DNA from: Barnesiella sp.
Lineage (GTDB): Bacteria > Bacteroidota > Bacteroidia > Bacteroidales > Muribaculaceae
Reading direction: 5' to 3'
Assembly: GCA_014800945.1 (NCBI GenBank)
Contig: JAAVFD010000014.1
Span: forward strand, 1 to 64,000
Length of the DNA: 64,000 nucleotides
Part shown: one piece after another, positions 1 through 8,811 of the stretch
Numbering within the stretch: the stretch's first letter is position 1
Layout: every line of letters begins with the position of its first letter
Translations under genes and position numbers: made by a program
Notes under the pieces: generated by a model
The model's input: only the letters and a program-made list of their open reading frames with translations
What the model was told of the DNA's origin: nothing
Database searches by the model: none

Positions 1-34
1 GGCTTCCTTTGGTAATAGTGAACGGTTCCGGAGC

Positions 35-370
35 TCATCTGGATGCCAAATATTCATCGGTAATTTTGTCGGGGCCGTGCTGATGGTCTGCGGGATCAGA
101 GGTGGTAACATTTGCAGGAGTTTCGGTAGTAGTAACGGTGTTCTGAGCCTCTTTCTGTTGTTTTTTCGCCAATCGGGCTTCCTTGCGGCGTGCCTTCTCA
201 TCGATTTCATAGCGGATAAAGTCGAATGCCATGCGCGCAAGGGGCTGCATTTCTATAACCGTGCCGGTGGCAACATATTCAATTATAGCGTCATAAACTT
301 CGCGACGGATGTCGTCGGAATAGGGTTTGAGGATTTCGTGCCATTTCATAGCAAAAGTAAAATTTTTCAT
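35..370 (-). CDS. DUF6291-like small protein
   Basis: A protein of about 111 aa. The ORF track starts 26 codons earlier, but that extension covers a good promoter, so I use the internal ATG giving MKNFTFAMKW. The N-terminal 70 residues (WHEILKPYSDDIRREVYDAI, then FDFIRYEIDEKARRKEARLA) resemble the DUF6291 pattern of a short helical domain ending in a conserved Asp-rich helix and a basic segment. The tail is low-complexity (KKQQKEAQ, Thr-rich). DUF6291 proteins are common near replication or phage genes in Bacteroidales, but their function is unknown and nothing here supplies one. Confidence 0.6.
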   Translation of the reverse strand: MKNFTFAMKWHEILKPYSDDIRREVYDAIIEYVATGTVIEMQPLARMAFDFIRYEIDEKARRKEARLAKKQQKEAQNTVTTTETPANVTTSDPADHQHGPDKITDEYLASR

Positions 371-403
371 AGTAAATAAATTGTTCGTGTGTTTTTGTTG
401 GCG

Positions 404-435
404 CAAAGATAAGACGTGTTTTGTAAATATGCAAA
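404..435 (-). promoter_or_regulatory. Bacteroidota promoter of the DUF6291-like gene
   Basis: On the minus strand TTTG is followed after 20 nt by TATCTTTG, an exact match to the -33/-7 consensus. It lies 34 nt upstream of the chosen ATG and inside the longer ORF, which argues for the shorter protein. Confidence 0.7.
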
Positions 436-641
436 TAAAAAGTGGCAAAAAAATATAAAATCACACAGCATCGCCTCTTCGAGGCTCAGTGAGAGAGGGG
501 ATATGCGTGCCCCAACCAGGCGATAGCGCAGCTTAGGAACCGCCTGTACCATCTATTATAAAATTAAGCTGTGAAAATGTGGTATTTTGTGCTAAATTAT
601 TAATTTTGTGCCATTCAAACAATAAATCAAACATTTGTATC
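436..641. other. Intergenic region with a GC-richer remnant
   Basis: Between the divergent promoters lies a GC-richer stretch (about 470-552) without a convincing gene. Its minus strand reads GGTTGGGGCACGCATATC, loosely similar to a segment in the gap near 29.2 kb. It may be a decayed interspersed repeat; I cannot name it. Confidence 0.3.
601..608 (+). promoter_or_regulatory. -7 element of the sugar kinase gene
   Basis: TAATTTTG matches TAnnTTTG and lies 33 nt upstream of the ATG. No TTTG was found at the ideal upstream distance, so the call rests on the -7 box. Confidence 0.5.
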
Positions 642-1730
642 ATGAAAGAACTTCTAAATTCAGTTGTGAAGCATTTTGACCTCAAAGGCAAGGTGGATTC
701 AATCAAACCGCTTGGAAACGGACTCATCAATGACACTTATATAGTAAGGACTGAGGGGGATGCCCCGGACTATGTGCTTCAGCGCATAAATCACAATATT
801 TTCACCGATGTAGATACTCTCATGACAAACATCTGTGAGGTTACTTCCCACATCAGAAAAAAGCTGGAGGCTGCCGGTGAAAAGGATATTGACCGTAAGG
901 TGCTAACATTTGTGCCCAACACCACTGATGGAAAATACTATTTCTTTGATGGTGAAAATTACTGGCGCGTAATGGTGTTTATCCCGGATGCACACACATT
1001 TGAGGCTGTAAATCCCGAAAGCAGCCGTAATGCAGGCAAAGCGTTCGGCAATTTCCAGGCTATGCTTGTGGATATTGATGCCGAATTGAAGGAGAGTATT
1101 CCCGACTTCCATAATATGGAATTCCGCCTCAAGCAGCTCCGCGAAGCTGTTGAAGCAGATCCCGAGGGTAGGGTCGCGGAGGTGAAACCCATCCTTGATG
1201 AGCTTGAAAAGAGGGCACACGAAATGACCAAGGCAGAACGTCTTTACCGTGAAGGCAAGTTGCCCAAACGTATCTGTCACTGCGACACCAAGGTAAACAA
1301 TATGATGTTTGACGATAACGGAGATATTCTATGCGTTATTGACCTTGACACTGTTATGCCCAGCTTTATATTCAGCGACTATGGTGATTTCCTCCGCACC
1401 GGAGCCAATAAACTCGCTGAAGATGACCCCGATATCGACCGCGTGGAATTTGATATGGATATCTTCAGGGCGTTTACAGAGGGCTATCTATCAAGCGCAA
1501 AGTCATTCCTTACCCCTCTTGAAATCGAGAACCTTCCCTATGCGGCGGCTTTATTCCCCTATATGCAGGCTGTGCGCTTCCTCACCGATTATATCAACGG
1601 CGACACCTATTATAAAATAAAGTATCCCGACCATAACCTTGTGAGAACACGCAACCAGTTCAAGCTGCTCCAGAGCGTGGAGACTCATACCCCCGAAATG
1701 CGCGAATTTATTGCTGAAAAGCTTGCCTGA
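642..1730 (+). CDS. APH-fold phosphotransferase, NahK-like sugar kinase
   Basis: A cytoplasmic kinase of about 362 aa with the aminoglycoside-phosphotransferase/choline-kinase fold. The ATG giving MKELLNSVVKHF was chosen because the ORF-track start runs through the promoter. The Brenner-type catalytic loop HCDTKVNN lies near residue 213 and the metal-binding DLD about 20 residues later. The N-terminal LGNGLINDTYIV stretch fits the nucleotide-binding loop of N-acetylhexosamine 1-kinase (NahK) and so-called mucin desulfatase proteins. The likely reaction is ATP-dependent phosphorylation of a free sugar such as GlcNAc or GalNAc. The gene stands alone before a strong hairpin. Substrate is inferred from family resemblance only. 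Confidence 0.75.
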   Translation: MKELLNSVVKHFDLKGKVDSIKPLGNGLINDTYIVRTEGDAPDYVLQRINHNIFTDVDTLMTNICEVTSHIRKKLEAAGEKDIDRKVLTFVPNTTDGKYYFFDGENYWRVMVFIPDAHTFEAVNPESSRNAGKAFGNFQAMLVDIDAELKESIPDFHNMEFRLKQLREAVEADPEGRVAEVKPILDELEKRAHEMTKAERLYREGKLPKRICHCDTKVNNMMFDDNGDILCVIDLDTVMPSFIFSDYGDFLRTGANKLAEDDPDIDRVEFDMDIFRAFTEGYLSSAKSFLTPLEIENLPYAAALFPYMQAVRFLTDYINGDTYYKIKYPDHNLVRTRNQFKLLQSVETHTPEMREFIAEKLA

Positions 1731-1754
1731 AACACCATAGCTGAACCTATTCAC

Positions 1755-1789
1755 ACCGCGAGGAAATGAAAAATCATCCTCGCGGTTTG
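1755..1789. terminator. Terminator overlapping the secDF promoter
   Basis: ACCGCGAGGA pairs with TCCTCGCGGT in a perfect 10-bp stem with a 12-nt loop, followed by TTGCTTT. It ends the kinase transcript, and its trailing TTTG doubles as the -33 element of the next promoter. Confidence 0.7.
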
Positions 1790-1818
1790 CTTTATCTCAG
1801 AATAAAATCGTATATTTG
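1786..1818 (+). promoter_or_regulatory. Promoter of secDF
   Basis: TTTG and TATATTTG are separated by 21 nt, a full Bacteroidota promoter, about 55 nt upstream of the secDF ATG. Confidence 0.7.
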
Positions 1819-1872
1819 CGGGCTGAAAGCGAAAAAATATATTAATAACCCAACTCATATTCAATCAACCAC

Positions 1873-4773
1873 ATGCAAAGCAAAGGAAAATTAGGAAGTG
1901 TTGTGGCAGGTATCATTGCCATATTCCTTGTGCTCATTTGCCTCTTCTATCTGTCTTTTACATTGGTTACAAACCATTATGAAGATAAGGCTGAGGCTTA
2001 TGCTGTCAATGCAGCAGGTACAGAGGGAGCTAATTCGGATACCTACCGACTTGCCTACAAAAGCTACATTGATTCTATTTCTAAAGAAAAGGTTTACCTC
2101 GGCTACACCTTTAATCAGGTTCAGGCTCTCGGAGTAGGACTCGGTCTTGACCTTAAGGGTGGTATGAATGTCACTCTGCAGGTTTCTGTGCCGGACATTC
2201 TCCGTTCTATGGCTAACGCTGAAGGAAATCCTTATTTTGAATCTGCTCTCGCAGCAACCGATTCTCTTGCCCGCAATACAGGCAATAACGATTATGTTCA
2301 TCTTTTCTGTCAGGAGTACAGAAAGCTCGACCCTCAGGGTGACCTCTCTGTAGTGTTCAAAGATCAGGTGAAGCGTGGAGAAAACGATGCCGCTATCGAA
2401 ACAGCCCTCAAGAAAGAGGTAAAGGATCGTGTAAGCAGCTCTACAAATGTACTCCGCAGCCGTATCGACCAGTTCGGCGTGGTAGCTCCTAACATTCAGG
2501 AACTCGAAAACGACGGTCAGATTCTTCTCGAACTTCCGGGTGTGAAAGAGCATGACCGTGTGCGTGAGCTTCTCAAATCATCAGCTAACCTTGAGTTTTA
2601 TGAAACTATGCCGGTTGCTGAATTCCAGAACGCACTCGCTGAACTTGATTACACACTCCGCAATGATTCCACACGTTCCGGTGCAGGTTTCTTCGGAATG
2701 TTCACCGGTCAGGGTGGCGCTTCTCCAATTTCTGTGGGTGTCGCCACAGGTGCGCAGAGAGTGGCTATCGACTCAGTGCTTAATTCAGCTGTTGCAAAAC
2801 GTATCCTTCCCTCAAATGTTCTTCTTGCATGGGAGGTGAAGCCTTTTGTTACAGAATATAACGATACAGTTGCTCACCGCAACCGCAAGCTTGAACTCTA
2901 CACACTTGTAGCTCTCAAGACTGCTAACGGCAAGCCTGCTCTCAGCGGCGATGTCATCACCTCTGCAAAGAGCGATTTTGACAATACCCAGGGTGGTAAC
3001 TATGTGTCAATGAACATGAAGCCTGAAGCTGCAAAGCAATGGGCGCGTGTCACAGCTGCCAATATTGAAAAGCAGGTGGCTATTGTTCTTGACGGACAGG
3101 TTTATTCTGCTCCACGCGTCAATAGTGTGATTGAGGGTGGACGCTCTTCTATTACCGGTAACTTTACCACTGAGGAGGCGCAGGACCTTGCAAACGTTCT
3201 TAAGAGCGGTAAGATGGCGGCTAAGGTTGATATCATCAGCGACACAGTTATCGGTCCCTCACTCGGTCAGCAGGCTATTGAGGACGGATTCATGTCATTC
3301 ATCGTGGCACTCGTGCTGCTTATGATTTTCATGATGGCGTTCTACGGTGTTATTCCGGGTCTTATCGCAAACCTCGGTCTTGTATTCAACCTCTTCTTCA
3401 CATTCGGTATCCTTGCATCATTCCAGGCGGTGCTTACTCTTAGCGGTATTGCCGGTATTGTGCTCGCACTCGGTATGGCTGTGGATGCTAATGTGCTAAT
3501 ATTTGAGCGTACTAAGGAGGAACTCAGAGCTGGTAAGAATGTACGTATGGCTATTGCCGACGGTTATTCTAACGCTTTCTCTGCGATTTTCGACTCTAAC
3601 CTCACATCTATCATCACAGGTGTAATCCTTCTTCTCTACGGTACCGGTCCTATCAAGGGCTTCGCTACAACTCTTATCATCGGTATTATCTGCTCATTCT
3701 TTACCGCTGTTTACCTCACCCGTCTTGTATTCATCATCGGTGAAAAGAGCAAAGCGTTCAAGAATCTTACATTCACTACACCGCTTAGCCGTAAGATGTT
3801 TACAAACACACACATTGACTTCCTTGCCAAACGTAAGGTTAGCTTCATCGTGTGCGGTATTGTTGTGGTGCTGGTTATCATCTCGTTCTTTACCCGTGGT
3901 CTTAATCAGGGTATTGACTTCTCCGGAGGACGCAACTACGTTGTGCAGTTCGATCATCCTGTGAAGACCCACGAACTCCAGGCAAAGCTCGCTCCGCTGT
4001 TTGACGGTGCTCAGGTTAGCGTCATCACCATTGATGATAACACTAAGGTTCGTATCTCCACCAACTATAAGATTACATCTGCCGACGAAAATATCGACAA
4101 CGAGATTACTGAAATTCTCTATAAGGGTCTCGCCGATGAAATCAATGGCATGAGCATGGAGGATTTCTCTACAACCAATGAAAATGTTGGCATCATGAGT
4201 ACTCAGAAAGTTGGACCTACAGTGGCTAACGATATGCGTACAGATGCTTATATAGCTGTGATTCTCTCACTCCTTGCAATGTTCGTTTACATTCTTATCC
4301 GTTTCCGCAACATCGCATTCTCATTCGGCGCACTTGCCGCTGTTGCTTTCACAGCATTCACAATTGTCGGTTTCTATTCGATCTTCTGGGGCGCATTTCC
4401 CTTCGCAATGGAAATTGACCAGTCTTTCATAGCTGCGATTCTAACAGTCATCGGTTATCAGATTAACGACACTGTGGTTGTGTTTGACCGTGTGCGTGAA
4501 AATGTTCAGCTCTATCCCAAGCAGAATTTCTTCACAACCGTCAATTCTTCAATCAACTCAACACTCGGTCGTACAATCATGACCTCGGCTTCTACTCTAC
4601 TGGTGCTTCTATGCATCTTCATTCTCGGTGGCGACGCTATTCGTTCGTTTACCTTTGCAATGATTTTCGGTGTGGTTATCGGTACACTTGCAACTATCTT
4701 TGTTGCAGCTCCGGTTGCTTACCTCATCGATGCTCGCAAGAGTGCTAAAGCCGGTAAGGCTGTAAATGCATAA
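1873..4773 (+). CDS. secDF: SecDF protein-export fusion
   Basis: The 966-aa inner-membrane protein joins SecD and SecF in one chain, the usual arrangement in Bacteroidota. The SecD half has an N-terminal membrane segment, LGLDLKGGMNVTLQV, a long periplasmic domain (porter and head), and a membrane block with MAVDANVLIFERTKEE. The SecF half restarts with a membrane helix and GIDFSGGRNYVVQF, then a second block with NDTVVVFDRVRE. It uses the proton gradient to pull preproteins out of SecYEG after SecA-driven insertion. It is monocistronic, with its own promoter and terminator. No frameshift or missing motif is seen. Confidence 0.97.
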   Translation: MQSKGKLGSVVAGIIAIFLVLICLFYLSFTLVTNHYEDKAEAYAVNAAGTEGANSDTYRLAYKSYIDSISKEKVYLGYTFNQVQALGVGLGLDLKGGMNVTLQVSVPDILRSMANAEGNPYFESALAATDSLARNTGNNDYVHLFCQEYRKLDPQGDLSVVFKDQVKRGENDAAIETALKKEVKDRVSSSTNVLRSRIDQFGVVAPNIQELENDGQILLELPGVKEHDRVRELLKSSANLEFYETMPVAEFQNALAELDYTLRNDSTRSGAGFFGMFTGQGGASPISVGVATGAQRVAIDSVLNSAVAKRILPSNVLLAWEVKPFVTEYNDTVAHRNRKLELYTLVALKTANGKPALSGDVITSAKSDFDNTQGGNYVSMNMKPEAAKQWARVTAANIEKQVAIVLDGQVYSAPRVNSVIEGGRSSITGNFTTEEAQDLANVLKSGKMAAKVDIISDTVIGPSLGQQAIEDGFMSFIVALVLLMIFMMAFYGVIPGLIANLGLVFNLFFTFGILASFQAVLTLSGIAGIVLALGMAVDANVLIFERTKEELRAGKNVRMAIADGYSNAFSAIFDSNLTSIITGVILLLYGTGPIKGFATTLIIGIICSFFTAVYLTRLVFIIGEKSKAFKNLTFTTPLSRKMFTNTHIDFLAKRKVSFIVCGIVVVLVIISFFTRGLNQGIDFSGGRNYVVQFDHPVKTHELQAKLAPLFDGAQVSVITIDDNTKVRISTNYKITSADENIDNEITEILYKGLADEINGMSMEDFSTTNENVGIMSTQKVGPTVANDMRTDAYIAVILSLLAMFVYILIRFRNIAFSFGALAAVAFTAFTIVGFYSIFWGAFPFAMEIDQSFIAAILTVIGYQINDTVVVFDRVRENVQLYPKQNFFTTVNSSINSTLGRTIMTSASTLLVLLCIFILGGDAIRSFTFAMIFGVVIGTLATIFVAAPVAYLIDARKSAKAGKAVNA

Positions 4774-4801
4774 GGATTATTAAACTGTTTTAAAACTCAA
4801 G

Positions 4802-4840
4802 AATCCGTTTTGCTGTGAAGCAAGGCGGATTTGTTTTTTG
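4802..4840 (+). terminator. secDF terminator
   Basis: AATCCG(TT)TTGC pairs with GCAA(GG)CGGATT, forming one stem through two U-G wobbles with a 6-nt loop. A T-rich run follows. Confidence 0.75.
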
Positions 4841-4851
4841 CACAAAAAATA

Positions 4852-4878
4852 AGAGGACTGCCCGTCGGGCAGCCCTCT
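4852..4878. terminator. Bidirectional terminator at the 3' end of the rubrerythrin gene
   Basis: AGAGG-x-CTGCCCG pairs with CGGGCAG-x-CCTCT around a 3-nt loop. Read on the minus strand it is followed by TTATTTTTTG; the plus strand continues with TGTTTTATAA. Confidence 0.75.
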
Positions 4879-4902
4879 GTTTTATAATTCTCTTGTGATA
4901 AA

Positions 4903-5445
4903 TTAATAATTCTCGGGACGGAGTTCAAAGTAAGCTTCGGGATGTTTGCACACCGGGCAAACCTTGGGAGCGCTTTTGCCGAAATGAATATGACCGCATT
5001 CACGGCACATCCACATGCGGTCACCATCGCGTGAAAATACTATTCCATCCTCAATATTCTTGAGAAGGGTGCGGTAACGCTCCATGTGAGTGCGTTCAAT
5101 TTCGCCTACTCTTTCAAATGAACGGGCTATTTCATCAAAACCCTCTTCGCGGGCAATAGCTGCGAAATCCTTGTACATATCCTCGTATTCGAATTCTTCG
5201 CCTGCTGCTGCATCAACAAGGTTTTCCGGAGTAGCCGGCACTTCGCCGCCATGAAGAAGTTTGAACCAGATTTTTGCATGAGTATGCTCGTTGTGAGCTG
5301 TCTCTTCAAAGATTGCTCCTATCTGCTGGTAGCCGTCTTTCTTTGCCTGCTTAGCGTAAAATGAATATTTAACGCATGCCTGTGATTCACCTGCAAAAGC
5401 TTGTCTGAGACACTCTTCTGTTCTGCTTCCTTTAAGTTCTTTCAT
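4903..5445 (-). CDS. rbr: Rubrerythrin
   Basis: This 180-aa cytoplasmic non-haem iron protein reduces hydrogen peroxide, protecting an anaerobe from oxygen exposure. The N-terminal four-helix domain carries the diiron ligand pattern (ESQACVKYSFYA, EETAHNEHTHA, EEGFDEIARSFERVGEIERTH). The C-terminal rubredoxin-like domain has two iron-binding pairs, CRECG and CPVCKH. Length is typical of classic rubrerythrins. It is transcribed alone and diverges from the sigma-54 activator. A near-consensus -7 box (CAACTTTG, minus strand) lies about 55 nt upstream of the start. Confidence 0.95.
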   Translation of the reverse strand: MKELKGSRTEECLRQAFAGESQACVKYSFYAKQAKKDGYQQIGAIFEETAHNEHTHAKIWFKLLHGGEVPATPENLVDAAAGEEFEYEDMYKDFAAIAREEGFDEIARSFERVGEIERTHMERYRTLLKNIEDGIVFSRDGDRMWMCRECGHIHFGKSAPKVCPVCKHPEAYFELRPENY

Positions 5446-5540
5446 AATGTAATGTTGTATTTTTTAAGTAAGTTATAAGTCTTTGGTTTACTAACACTCA
5501 AAGTTGCATTATTGTTCGCTGATTTTTTAAGCTTTTTATT

Positions 5541-5548
5541 TAACTTTG
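5541..5548 (+). promoter_or_regulatory. -7 element of the sigma-54 activator gene
   Basis: TAACTTTG matches the -7 consensus 23 nt upstream of the ATG, implying a very short leader. Confidence 0.5.
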
Positions 5549-5571
5549 TACTCAGCGAAATTATTCAGTAA

Positions 5572-6756
5572 ATGGAAATTAAACTTGCAGATATACCGGA
5601 GGAGGTTCAGCAGGCTAAACTAAGGTTTGGCATTGTGGGCAATTCACCGGCACTCGTTGCTGCTGTAAGCAGGGCTATAAGGGTTGCTCCTATTGACTTA
5701 TCGGTTCTCATTACCGGTGAGAGTGGTAGCGGAAAGGAGTTCTTTCCGAAAATCATTCATGCTTATGGTTCGCGCAAGCACAATAAATATATAGCGGTAA
5801 ACTGTGGCGCTATCCCGGAAGGCACTATTGATTCCGAGCTTTTCGGGCATGAAAAAGGTGCGTTCACTGGAGCTGTAGCTACCAGAAAGGGCTATTTTGA
5901 GGAAGCGGACGGTGGCACTATTTTTCTTGATGAGGTTGCGGAGCTGCCTCTTACCACTCAGGCGCGACTGCTCCGAGTGCTTGAAACAGGCGAATTCATT
6001 AAGGTCGGTTCTTCAACTGTTCAGAAAACAAATATCAGAGTTGTCGCTGCTACAAATGTTGATTTAATTAAGGCAGTTGAGCAGGGACGTTTCCGCGAGG
6101 ATTTGTACTACCGATTGTCAACAGTTCACATCTCCATTCCGCCGCTGCGTGACAGAGGCAATGACATAACTTTGCTGGCGCGTAAGTTTGCTGCCGATTT
6201 TGCTGAACGCTACCGCACTCCTCAGATAACTTTTGATGAAGAGGCTAAGCAGATGCTCCTTCATTACCGGTGGCCGGGCAATGTGCGACAGCTTAAAAAT
6301 GTAACCGATCAGATTGCGCTCTTTAATGCCGGACAAACAGTTGGGTCTTCTGAGATTATACAGTATCTCCCACCCAGTAGCGGAGTATATACTCCGGCTG
6401 TGGCGCCATCTCACAATGCTCATGATTATGAAAGGGAGCGGGAGCTTCTTTTCAATATGTTGTTCAGGCTTCAGAATGAGATTGATTCGCTCAGAAAAGA
6501 GATTAAAGGTGAGCATACGGTTGCAGAGGCTATGCCTAAAAGTCTTGTTAAGTACTCACCGGCGGTTGATCCTATTATTCTGGGTTCGGAAAGAAATGAT
6601 GTTGAAACTGTGCCTGCAACACTGGAGGAAACGGAAAAGGAAACAATCAGACGCTCACTGGAAAACAACGGTGGACGCAGAAAGGCTACAGCTAAGGAGC
6701 TGAATATATCGGAGCGTACTCTTTACCGTAAAATCAAGGAGTATGGACTTGAATAA
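5572..6756 (+). CDS. Sigma-54-dependent transcriptional activator, no receiver domain
   Basis: A 394-aa bacterial enhancer-binding protein. The AAA+ domain starts almost at the N-terminus: Walker A GESGSGKE near residue 49, the sigma-54 contact loop GAFTGA near residue 96, Walker B GGTIFLDEVAEL, and the RFREDLYYRL arginine region. The C-terminus is a Fis-type helix-turn-helix (ATAKELNISERTLYRKIKEY). There is no receiver, GAF or PAS domain, so activity is probably set by expression level, oligomerisation or a partner. A central 6.4-6.6 kb segment is a low-conservation linker with a predicted coiled coil (RLQNEIDSLRKEIK). Targets are unknown; I did not find a clear -24/-12 site in the window. 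Confidence 0.9.
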   Translation: MEIKLADIPEEVQQAKLRFGIVGNSPALVAAVSRAIRVAPIDLSVLITGESGSGKEFFPKIIHAYGSRKHNKYIAVNCGAIPEGTIDSELFGHEKGAFTGAVATRKGYFEEADGGTIFLDEVAELPLTTQARLLRVLETGEFIKVGSSTVQKTNIRVVAATNVDLIKAVEQGRFREDLYYRLSTVHISIPPLRDRGNDITLLARKFAADFAERYRTPQITFDEEAKQMLLHYRWPGNVRQLKNVTDQIALFNAGQTVGSSEIIQYLPPSSGVYTPAVAPSHNAHDYERERELLFNMLFRLQNEIDSLRKEIKGEHTVAEAMPKSLVKYSPAVDPIILGSERNDVETVPATLEETEKETIRRSLENNGGRRKATAKELNISERTLYRKIKEYGLE

Positions 6757-6793
6757 AGGCTATTAATTGTATCTTTGTGAATTATTTGACTCA

Positions 6794-8797
6794 ATGAATA
6801 GCGATAAGACATATCTCAGGATAATCGCAGCGGCAATAGTGGCTGTGATAATGGCTGCTTGTGCAAGCATGGGGCGACCGGAAGGCGGACCCAGAGATGA
6901 GGAGCCGCCTGTTTTTATGGGTAGTACTCCGGCTCCGGGGGCTCTTGATGTAAAGAGCAACAAAATCACAATACGGTTCAATGAGAATGTTCAGGTTTCT
7001 GACCCTCTTACCAAGGTGGTTATTTCTCCGGCACAGGTTACCACACCTCTTATCACGGCTGCCGGAAAGAATATTGTGGTGGAGCTTAGGGATACTTTGA
7101 TTCCGAATACAACTTACACAGTTGATTTCTCTGATGCAATCAAGGATCTGAACGAGGGTAATGTAATTGATGGTTTCTCTTTCGCTTTTTCCACCGGTCC
7201 ATATATCGACACCCTTCAGATTAGCGGAATGGTGCTTCAAGCAAGCAATCTGGAGCCTGCTCAAGGTATGCTTGTCGGTGTTTATTCAAACCTTGCAGAT
7301 TCGGCTATATCCACTTTGCCGATGGAACGTATCACAAAGACAAATCAGCTCGGACAGTTTACCATAAGGAATCTTAAGGAGGGAACATACCGACTGTTTG
7401 CCTTGAAGGATAATAACCGCGACTGGCATTGGGACAGAAGTGAGGATGTGGCGTTTATGGATGTTACTGTATCGCCGGGTGTTAGTAATATAAATGTCAG
7501 CGACACTCTCAAGGCGGTTGATGGCTCTGATTCTATTGTTGAGCGCATCTCAGCTGTTTATACTCCTGACGATGTGCTTCTTACTTGGTTTAATGAGGAT
7601 TACAAGGCGCAGTATATGCTTAGGAATGACAGAGTTGACCGTAACAGACTGTCTTTTCTGTTCAATGCTCCGTCAGATACTTTTCCTGAAATCACTATTG
7701 CCAACGGACTGTATGAGGGTAGGAAACTAACTGATTTTGCAGTCCTCAATGCAGTTGCCACTCGCGACACGTTGGAGTACTGGCTTACCGATTCTGTTCT
7801 CATAAAACAGGATTCGCTGCTTGTAAGTGCCAGATATCTGCGTACTGACACAAGCGATAATTTAAGCTGGACCACAGATACTCTGAAAATGTTCATCAGG
7901 TCTTCGGCTAAAAAGCCTAATGACTCTAAAAAGAAGAAAAAAGATGAGGAGAAGGATGAACCTGAAATCAATTTCCTCAATTTCAGAAACCGCTCAAGCA
8001 GCCTGGAAGTATATCAGGAGCTACAGTTTTTTGCCTCACAGCCAATCACTTCCATTGATAAATCAATGATAAAGCTTGAAGAGAGGGTGGATACCGAATG
8101 GGTTGAGCTGGAACCGCCTGTGTTTGTGTGCCGCGACTCTCTGAAACCGTTGAATTATGTTGCTGAGTATGAATGGATACCGGGTTCAAAATACAGACTC
8201 ACAGTTGACTCTGCGGCAGTGGTAGGTGTTTATGGCGAGTGGAATAATACCACCAAGGCGGAATTTACTGTTCGCGATGAAGAGGAATACTCAGTCCTTG
8301 ATTTCACTATATCCGGGGTGGAAGGTCCCGCTTTTGTGGAACTTCTCACTCAAAATGACAAACCGGTCTTTTCTGAATCGGTGGTTGACGGTCACGCTGT
8401 GTTCAAGCATCTTCTTCCTAAGGTTTATTATGCAAGACTGATAGTTGACGCTGATTCCAATGGTGTATATACTGAGGGTAGTCTGTCACTTAACAGGCAG
8501 CCGGAGGAGGTTTATTACTATCCCAAGAAGATTAATATCAGAAAGAAATGGAACGTAGAGCAGTCATGGAACGTTACCGAGATGCCTCTTGACCAGCAGA
8601 AGCCTTTTGATATTAAGAAGAATAAGCCGAAGACTAATGGTGCGGATGTGAACAAGCCGGATGATGAGGAAGAGGAAGAAGACGAGTTCATGATTCCGGG
8701 TTCAGCGGCAGACAGATTGAATAATTCCGGAAATTCAACGAGACGTTCCGGCAATTCACGCCTCCGTCAAAACGGGTCAAACAGAAGGGCTTTATAG
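6794..8797 (+). CDS. Ig-like domain lipoprotein
   Basis: A large lipoprotein of about 667 aa. The ATG giving MNSDKTYLR was chosen because it places a signal peptide ending in the lipobox MAAC correctly; the ORF-track start adds nine residues. After the lipid-attachment Cys comes RPEGGPRDEEPP and then a SbsA/Big_5-type Ig-like domain (ITIRFNENVQV, TTYTVDFSDAIKDL), then a carboxypeptidase-regulatory-like beta domain (IRNLKEGTYRLFALKDNNRD). The C-terminus is acidic and then Asn/Ser/Arg-rich, probably disordered. This architecture is common in Bacteroidota envelope proteins; function is unknown. It starts 37 nt after the sigma-54 activator and may share its transcript. Confidence 0.75.
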   Translation: MNSDKTYLRIIAAAIVAVIMAACASMGRPEGGPRDEEPPVFMGSTPAPGALDVKSNKITIRFNENVQVSDPLTKVVISPAQVTTPLITAAGKNIVVELRDTLIPNTTYTVDFSDAIKDLNEGNVIDGFSFAFSTGPYIDTLQISGMVLQASNLEPAQGMLVGVYSNLADSAISTLPMERITKTNQLGQFTIRNLKEGTYRLFALKDNNRDWHWDRSEDVAFMDVTVSPGVSNINVSDTLKAVDGSDSIVERISAVYTPDDVLLTWFNEDYKAQYMLRNDRVDRNRLSFLFNAPSDTFPEITIANGLYEGRKLTDFAVLNAVATRDTLEYWLTDSVLIKQDSLLVSARYLRTDTSDNLSWTTDTLKMFIRSSAKKPNDSKKKKKDEEKDEPEINFLNFRNRSSSLEVYQELQFFASQPITSIDKSMIKLEERVDTEWVELEPPVFVCRDSLKPLNYVAEYEWIPGSKYRLTVDSAAVVGVYGEWNNTTKAEFTVRDEEEYSVLDFTISGVEGPAFVELLTQNDKPVFSESVVDGHAVFKHLLPKVYYARLIVDADSNGVYTEGSLSLNRQPEEVYYYPKKINIRKKWNVEQSWNVTEMPLDQQKPFDIKKNKPKTNGADVNKPDDEEEEEDEFMIPGSAADRLNNSGNSTRRSGNSRLRQNGSNRRAL

Positions 8798-8811
8798 TTA
8801 ACTGATTGTAC

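Noticed and set aside
367-552. 61-aa minus-strand ORF overlapping the GC-richer remnant
   Set aside because: It runs through the DUF6291 promoter, has no ribosome-binding context and reads as chance translation of intergenic DNA.
6118-6516. 132-aa minus-strand ORF within the sigma-54 activator
   Set aside because: Shadow of a clear AAA+ coding frame on the other strand.
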